A stretch of 64,000 nt of DNA from Lepturacanthus savala (taxonomy: Eukaryota > Chordata > Actinopteri > Scombriformes > Trichiuridae). A model generated the notes under the pieces. The model did no database searches, was not told where the DNA came from, and saw only the letters and a program-made list of their open reading frames with translations. The stretch's first letter is position 1; every line of letters starts with the position of its first letter. Shown piece by piece: positions 58,444 to 64,000 of the stretch. The position numbers and the translations under genes are program-made. Location: assembly GCA_030544235.1 (NCBI GenBank), contig CM060470.1, positions 10,046,856 through 10,110,855 of the forward strand, given 5' to 3'.

Positions 58444-60728
58444 CACACAGCCCAGGAAAATTAATTAATTGACGTTATGGGCTTGTATTTATAATAATAT
58501 GAATTAAATGTGCTTCATATAAAAGTATTTACTGACGAGATTTATATGGCCAACATATGATATAGATACAGTATTAGATGCATGTTAAGGTTGGATCAAG
58601 CTGGTTGCATGTGTGAGACTTCAGTGGTGGCAGCAGCAACAGCAGCCAGCAGGCACAATACCTGCAATTTAAATGGGCAATAGAAAACCGATTGGTTCCC
58701 ATACAATACCTAAATACTCTGGCAGGATGTCCGGGCAGCATGTGAGAATGTGTGCAAAAAACAACAAAAAAAAACCCCAGCATGATGCCGCTCCGCTCCG
58801 ATGCTGCCCTGGGCCCATATCAAAAACCGTGCTTTGAGTTATCCACTATAGGCTCAATCCTCAAGTACTGGTGCTGAGGTAACGTCACAGCCGGCATTTG
58901 TGTGCTGAGAAGAGCCATGTCAACCAGTGAGTGTCCATGATACATACTGTATGTAACAGCGAATCTGATCGACTGTCACTGTGTCAAGGGGAATCAACGG
59001 ATACACTCTGTTACATCAGCAAATCGCAATGTTTGTCCCGAAACCGAGTCAGATTTAAACACGTCGCGCAGTTTTGTCTCTGCACATCCATGTTCTGCCG
59101 CCGCTGCTTCTTTCTGGCTAAACGCACAGTTCATCATCAAACTCGACACTCTGCTTCTGCTTGCTCTGCCTACAGCTGACTGGCATCCTCGCCCAAAACC
59201 CACTCACCGTCTTTCAACTCACTTGTGCATGTGCACTCTGTCTAAAATTCGGATATTAATCCCCTTGAGGGCATCTGGAGGTCTCGTGTCAGACTTCTAC
59301 CAACATTAAAGCCTCCCGCGTTCTGTTTCGCCATAGCAAAACGATATAATGCGTAATCCTTGTTCTCGTACAGGACGCTCTTTTTGAGGTTTTCTTTGCA
59401 AAGTTAATTACTCTGAGGTTTGGGGGCTGAGGAATCTTTTTTGCATTTTCAATCTCTGGGTCCTTTGTGTCCCCCCCCCAGCAGGATTGACAAGAAAAAA
59501 AGCCTTATTAGTTCTGCTCTCTGTGGATATTGAAGTGCAGAACGAAGGAATAACACATGACGCGCGCTCACAGGCGCGTTAATTGAAAAACGTGAAAATA
59601 CCAAACCGAACAGGCTGTGTCTATTTGTCACTGATTAGACTGGTAATTATATCTTTGGAAAATAGAGGTGACTTGATAGTCGCAGCCGAAGAAATGTTCA
59701 CCCCGTTCCTTCAGAAGATATCTCGGATGTTTAGATTCTGGCACATTATAAAACAATCCACACATACACACACATACACACACGCAGCCTTTGATGAAGA
59801 TATCTGCACTGCAGCCTCCAATTTACAGCTCAGCGTGATCAAACTGCTCATTTACAGAACTAATGAGAAAATGAACAAAAACCTGCAGAAATCATTTGGT
59901 TGTTACATTTCATCAAGAGAAGAAGCGGCGCTCCTTTTTCCTGCCGCGAGGCTGGCTGCTCTGGCGAGGGGGGGGGGGGGGGGAGGAGGAGGGGGCGACG
60001 CTTCCCCCTTTCTGAAATTATAAACCTAATGCCGAGGCGCCTGGGTCACGCATCGAGAAGGCCGTAACGAGAAATTGCGTTGTGAGACCACACAAGCAAT
60101 TAAAACGGGATACAAGATGTGTTTCTTTTCTAATTACATCACAGTGGATTTAATTATAGCGCCATGTTTTTGCAAAGCAACGGTGTTGCAAAAAACGTTC
60201 TGGACTGTAACCCAGCACTGGAGAAGACATTGGGAGATATAGAGGAGGTGATGAAATGGGACGAGTCATCCGCCGCAGCCTTTTTTTTTTTTTTGTTTGT
60301 TCGCCTGTGCTCGGTACTAACATGTAACTGTCACGGGCTAATTACAGTCCTCTTGTTTAATGATCTTTTAAATGATAAATGAACGATCTGGAAACACGGG
60401 TGAGCTTCTGGAAAGGTCGATGGGCTCCAATTTTGGATAATTCACATAAACACTAAGAATACATACGCGCACAAAGGCGGCAGCTTATTCTTGTAAAGTC
60501 AAACCCCCCGACAGCTCCCAACCATTGTGTTATTCTGACAGCTTACCGGTCTCCCGCAATCTTAAGTCCCTCTCACCACTGCTTCCTGTTTTTTTTTTTT
60601 TCTTCCCTTTACTTTCAGCCTTTTTTTTTTCAGAACAGCGGGGTCTGACAGCCACAAGCTGAACAGTGTCAAGTTTATGAAATGGAAATGGCTTTATGGT
60701 TACTCTTAAATGGCTGACCATTTCATTG

Positions 60729-60763
<35 letters not shown>

Positions 60764-61025
60764 TCTGCTGTGTCTCAAATCGCACACTTCTGTACTTAGG
60801 CCGCGCTATTTCAACTGCATAAGTGCGTGAAGTGCATTCACAAGGAGAATGATGGGAAATGCAGTGCGCTGTGAGTACCACAATGCTGCGTTCTTAATGG
60901 TCAAAAGGTTGTGGAGAAATGCGGATTCTGTAGCTCAGGCAGCCAAAATGTTAATTTTATTAAATTTGGGCAGGTGGCAGTTTAACCAATCAAACGTTAT
61001 TAAACGCACGTGTCGTTACATATCA
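57761..61025. other. non-coding sequence with CNE-like blocks
   Basis: 57800-58360 is AT-rich. After the TA repeat, 58560-59230 is unremarkable. 59270-59660 and 60020-60380 are unique with ATTA cores (CAATTAAAACGGG, TCTAATTACATCACAG). A sixteen-G run lies at 59968-59983. GT tract at 60733-60759. No gene seen. Confidence 0.4.
58369..58441. repeat. TA microsatellite (about 73 bp)
   Basis: Uninterrupted alternating TA. Confidence 0.95.
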
Positions 61026-61380
61026 TTAAAAACATGTTTTATATTCTAGTTTCTTCAAAATAGCCACCCTTTGCTCTGATTGATAAAGCAGGAAATTCCA
61101 CTAATTAACCCAGCACAGCAATGAAGTGAAAAGCATTTCAGGTGACTATCTCTTGAAGCTGAGTGTGCAAAGCAGTAATCAGAGCAAAGGGTGGCTATTT
61201 TGAAGAAACTAGACTATAAAATAATTACTTCAATTATTTCACCTTTAGTAATAACACCATAAACATGTGTTCATTCATAGTTTTGATGCCTTCAGTGAGA
61301 ATCTATAATGTAACTATTCATGAAAATAAAGAAAACACATTGAATGAGAAGGTGCGTCCAAACTTTTGGCCTGTACTGTA
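61026..61380. mobile_element. Tc1/mariner MITE with a perfect internal inverted repeat
   Basis: The right end TTTTGGCCTGTACTGTA and the internal phrases GGTGCGTCCAAACTTTT, CATGTGTTCATTCATAG and GAAAATAAAGAAAACACATT match the end of a fish Tc1 element. Two arms (61045-61080 and 61178-61213) are perfectly complementary over 36 bases around a 97-bp spacer. The left terminus is truncated. There is no transposase. Confidence 0.85.
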
Positions 61381-62374
61381 AAAAATACACACATATACAT
61401 ATATATGTATTATTGTATATATTTTTCACATAGTTTCATGCTGCATTTTATTTAGTAGATCGTAATGGCCGTGGTTTTGCGTGGAGGATGTGTTTTGTGG
61501 ATGAAATAATAGGCCATTCACACAGATTGTGAGTTGGACTTCAGTTTCTCTGAGTTTCTCTGCAAAAGCTACGGAAGTTTCCTCCTTGGACAATGAAGGG
61601 AATCCATTGTTACGGCAAACAAGCGGAGCATTGTTCTTCCTTGTGCACTTGTTACGTCTTGTACCGGCCAAGCTGTAAGGATCAGTGTTGCAAGGATATA
61701 CAGACTGGTGTCTAATTAAAGGAAAAAACTTGATCTGGAATGGAGAAACATAGATGCAGATGATTCCATATGGGACATTAAGGCTGAACAAAAAAGCAAC
61801 AGCGTCTTTAAAAAAACACCAAAACAAGGCTGTTTTGGGCAAAACGATGTCCAAAATCGCTGTCGTAACAACCTCATCGCCAGTCGGAGATGCGCCGGAG
61901 AGAGCGAAACAAGTACAACTCGCCTCTCAGCAAGTGAGGAATAAAATATTCCTTCACGGCTTCAATACCGTTTCCTCGATATGTAATTTAGCTGCAGCTC
62001 CGCTGGTACACGCTGCTACATTTCCTCCCAGAACTGAGCTGCATGTTTCCAAACTTGATTTGACTAGAAAAGCCCCCTCCGTTCTGTCAGATGTTTGAAA
62101 AATCGGAACGAACGAGGCCGGAACACTGCCACGAAGACAATGACTTTGATAAATATTTTAATCATCGTCAAACATTTGCTGGTCGACGCATATGGATGTT
62201 ATATCTAAACTGATTATCTCTCACAATTTGTTGAGCAATTTAAATTTTAAGCATTGTTTGTCACAGCCGTCTCTGGACCGTCCTCTGTTTGCCTGATCAT
62301 GGTGCAGGTTTAGTGCATTCACAGATGGATTTTTTTTTAAAACCGTCTAGCTGTCAATCAATCACATGCAATTG

Positions 62375-62465
62375 ACGATTTCACCCACATAGCCATTATA
62401 TCCACATTACTGATGATTATGGATCTTATATATTTTTGTGAAAGCACCAATAAGTCACCCCCTCA
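62375..62465 (+). repeat. partial copy of the 8005-8375 repeat family
   Basis: CACCCACATAGCCATTATAT, then CCACATTACTGATGATTATG and TTTTTGTGAAAGCACCAATA, is the middle of that family. Ends are missing. Confidence 0.5.
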
Positions 62466-63338
62466 ATCATGGCCCCTATTTTTCATATCATGAGGTTGAC
62501 ATTCTATATAGAATGTACAATATACTGGCATACTGAGTCATAATTAACCTGTAATAACCTAATATGTTAATGGTGACTATAATTTAGCTAAATCATAGCC
62601 TATTAGTGATGGATAATTCATACTGTGACTGAACATGACCTTGAAATATTCATATTCATTGCATGTCATTTTCATCTACATTTACAGCAGGTTACAGGTT
62701 AAGATCTGTATTGGCTTTCTGTTGCGTGCATCTGTAGGCTACTTTTTTCCTCCTTTCTCTTAGAATATTACAATTTACACCATTCCTCCTCTTTGCCTGT
62801 TCATCCTCCGGCCTTTTTTTTTTTTTTTTTTTGCTGGAATGAATGCTAACTTTGATGGATGCAGCCTCTTACGTTGCATAATCTGATTCAATCAAAGGCT
62901 TCTAAAGATAGAGCGGCAGTCGGTAGTTTAATTTAGCTTTTAAGGGGTTAAATACATGAGCGTCTTTGTCACGACCCCGGTGATGTCATGATAATTAGAC
63001 GGGCTTTACGGGTTTGATTTTTTTCGGGCTTTGTGTTAACATTACATCACATGGAAATGTGAAAATTTAAATGACATGAAAATTACGCGTCATCGGCAAT
63101 AGCTGTTTCCCTGAACTGGCTTCCACACAGATCCGCTGCCGGCAATGACCTCCTCAATGTCACAAACAGCCGCGGCTTTGTATTTTTCCCCTTCCCGTGA
63201 GCGTTATATGCAATCGAAAAGGCTGTTCGAAAAAAAAAAAAAAGGGAAGGGATTGTTTGCTTGATTGTTATTTGCCTTTCTGCAACAAAAGAATGCCTTA
63301 TCTGGTACCGCAAAGGTGCTATCGACAGGACGCACGCC

Positions 63339-63372
<34 letters not shown>

Positions 63373-63559
63373 GCTGACCGGTGAGCTTTTATTAAAAAGT
63401 TTTGCAGCCGATCCCCAAGTAGCACAATGGTGGGGAATGATGAATGCCCACAGCCGGAATCCAATAAGATGGATTCGGTGGGAACAGCAGCTTTCGCTCA
63501 TGTCTCTCTTCCTTTCACCCCCCCCGTCCCCGCCCCACTCCATCACACGTGCCCGGTAG

Positions 63560-63860
63560 CTCATACACCAATCACCGCCAAATCAGTCATCTGTTCACGG
63601 CGGATCAATGCGCCGTAATCAACAGGGGAGGCACATCGCCCGGCCTTTCATAGAAACCCTCCTACCTGGCCTGAAGTGGATTCTCTGAAGCGGCCGGCGT
63701 GATTAACAGAGACAGACACATCAGCTGTCTGCTGTCGCCTCCATTGTGCCCGGGGGGATTGCAGCCTACTGTATAGAACACTTTGAAGGCTTCCACGTGG
63801 ATAAAATAGGTCTTAATTAAGGTCAAGGCTTTGTATTGGGATTCCCTGCGTCGCCACGTT
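63560..63860. promoter_or_regulatory. candidate conserved non-coding element
   Basis: Unique GC-balanced block with several TAATCA/GATTAA cores, a palindromic TTAATTAA (63813-63820) with adjacent AAGGTCAAGG nuclear-receptor-like half site, and a CACGTG E-box within TTCCACGTGG. Inferred from composition. Confidence 0.35.
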
Positions 63861-64000
63861 TTAAACCGCGCACCTCCTTCAAGTTTAAAGATTCGTTTTA
63901 AAGCAACAAATGGGGAATTTGAGACATTTTCTTGCGCAAATGGCCTTTAAAATGTAATTTACGCCGGCTGTAAGGCCACATACGGTAGTTAACGGGCTTC

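Larger units (their letters stand above)
61381..64000. other. non-coding sequence to the window end
   Basis: 61900-62100 is unique. 62375-62465 is a partial copy of the 8005 repeat. Poly-T lies at about 62814-62832 and poly-A at 63231-63243. A GT tract is at 63341-63371. 63560-63860 is a CNE-like block (GATCAATGCGCCGTAATCAA, GGCGTGATTAACAGAGACAG, GGTCTTAATTAAGGTCAAGG). No exon recognised. Confidence 0.4.

Noticed and set aside
12288..64000. A sema5b coding exon (signal peptide or semaphorin domain)
   Set aside because: I looked for the conserved start of the semaphorin domain and for a splice-bounded leader on the plus strand and found none. The sema5b identity remains an inference from synteny.
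1..64000. tRNA, rRNA, CRISPR arrays, bacterial operons
   Set aside because: None seen. The only tRNA-like sequence is the degenerate SINE head at 4868.

Overview
The window is vertebrate genomic DNA, almost certainly from a teleost fish. It has long AT-rich introns, abundant CA/GT, TA and CT microsatellites, long poly-T/poly-A and poly-C/poly-G runs, and decayed Tc1/mariner, hAT-like, SINE and LINE copies of kinds common in fish. There are no operons, CRISPR arrays or ribosomal or transfer RNA genes that I can see. Very little of it codes for protein.

The one gene I can name from its own sequence is pdia5 (protein disulfide isomerase A5, an ER lumen thioredoxin-fold enzyme). It is on the minus strand and leaves the window on the left. 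Exon 1 (10078-10143) and exon 2 (49-175) are recognised. Both junctions are phase 0, and joined they give a signal peptide followed by the PDIA5 N-terminus. Intron 1 is 9.9 kb and holds a decayed coding block, a small signal-peptide-like exon, a SINE and a Tc1 element nested in a hAT-like element. The pdia5 promoter (10144-10340) is CpG-rich and has a ZNF143/THAP11-type motif.

A second pyrimidine-rich, CpG-containing region at 11.7-12.3 kb looks like the promoter and first exon of a gene on the plus strand. In human, PDIA5 and SEMA5B lie head to head, so I infer that the rest of the window is the 5' end of sema5b: a non-coding first exon and very long 5' introns. I found no sema5b coding exon. 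Two closely spaced exon-like segments near 47.45-47.70 kb are the best candidates for further 5' exons.

Regions: 1-10.3 kb, pdia5 5' end. 10.3-12.3 kb, intergenic and divergent promoters. 12.3-25.4 kb, CpG-rich putative intron with four related Tc1/mariner derivatives (16.9-23.1 kb). 25.4-36 kb, AT-rich with hAT MITEs, LINE remnants and a Tc1 transposase pseudogene. 36-51 kb, mixed low-complexity and CNE-like sequence. 51.7-53.2 kb, a LINE cluster. 53-64 kb, long microsatellites, a palindromic Tc1 MITE and CNE-like blocks. I did not find a convincing new biological system. The most interesting signals are the exon-like ORFs with matched splice sites, the nested transposons, and non-repetitive blocks that resemble conserved regulatory elements.
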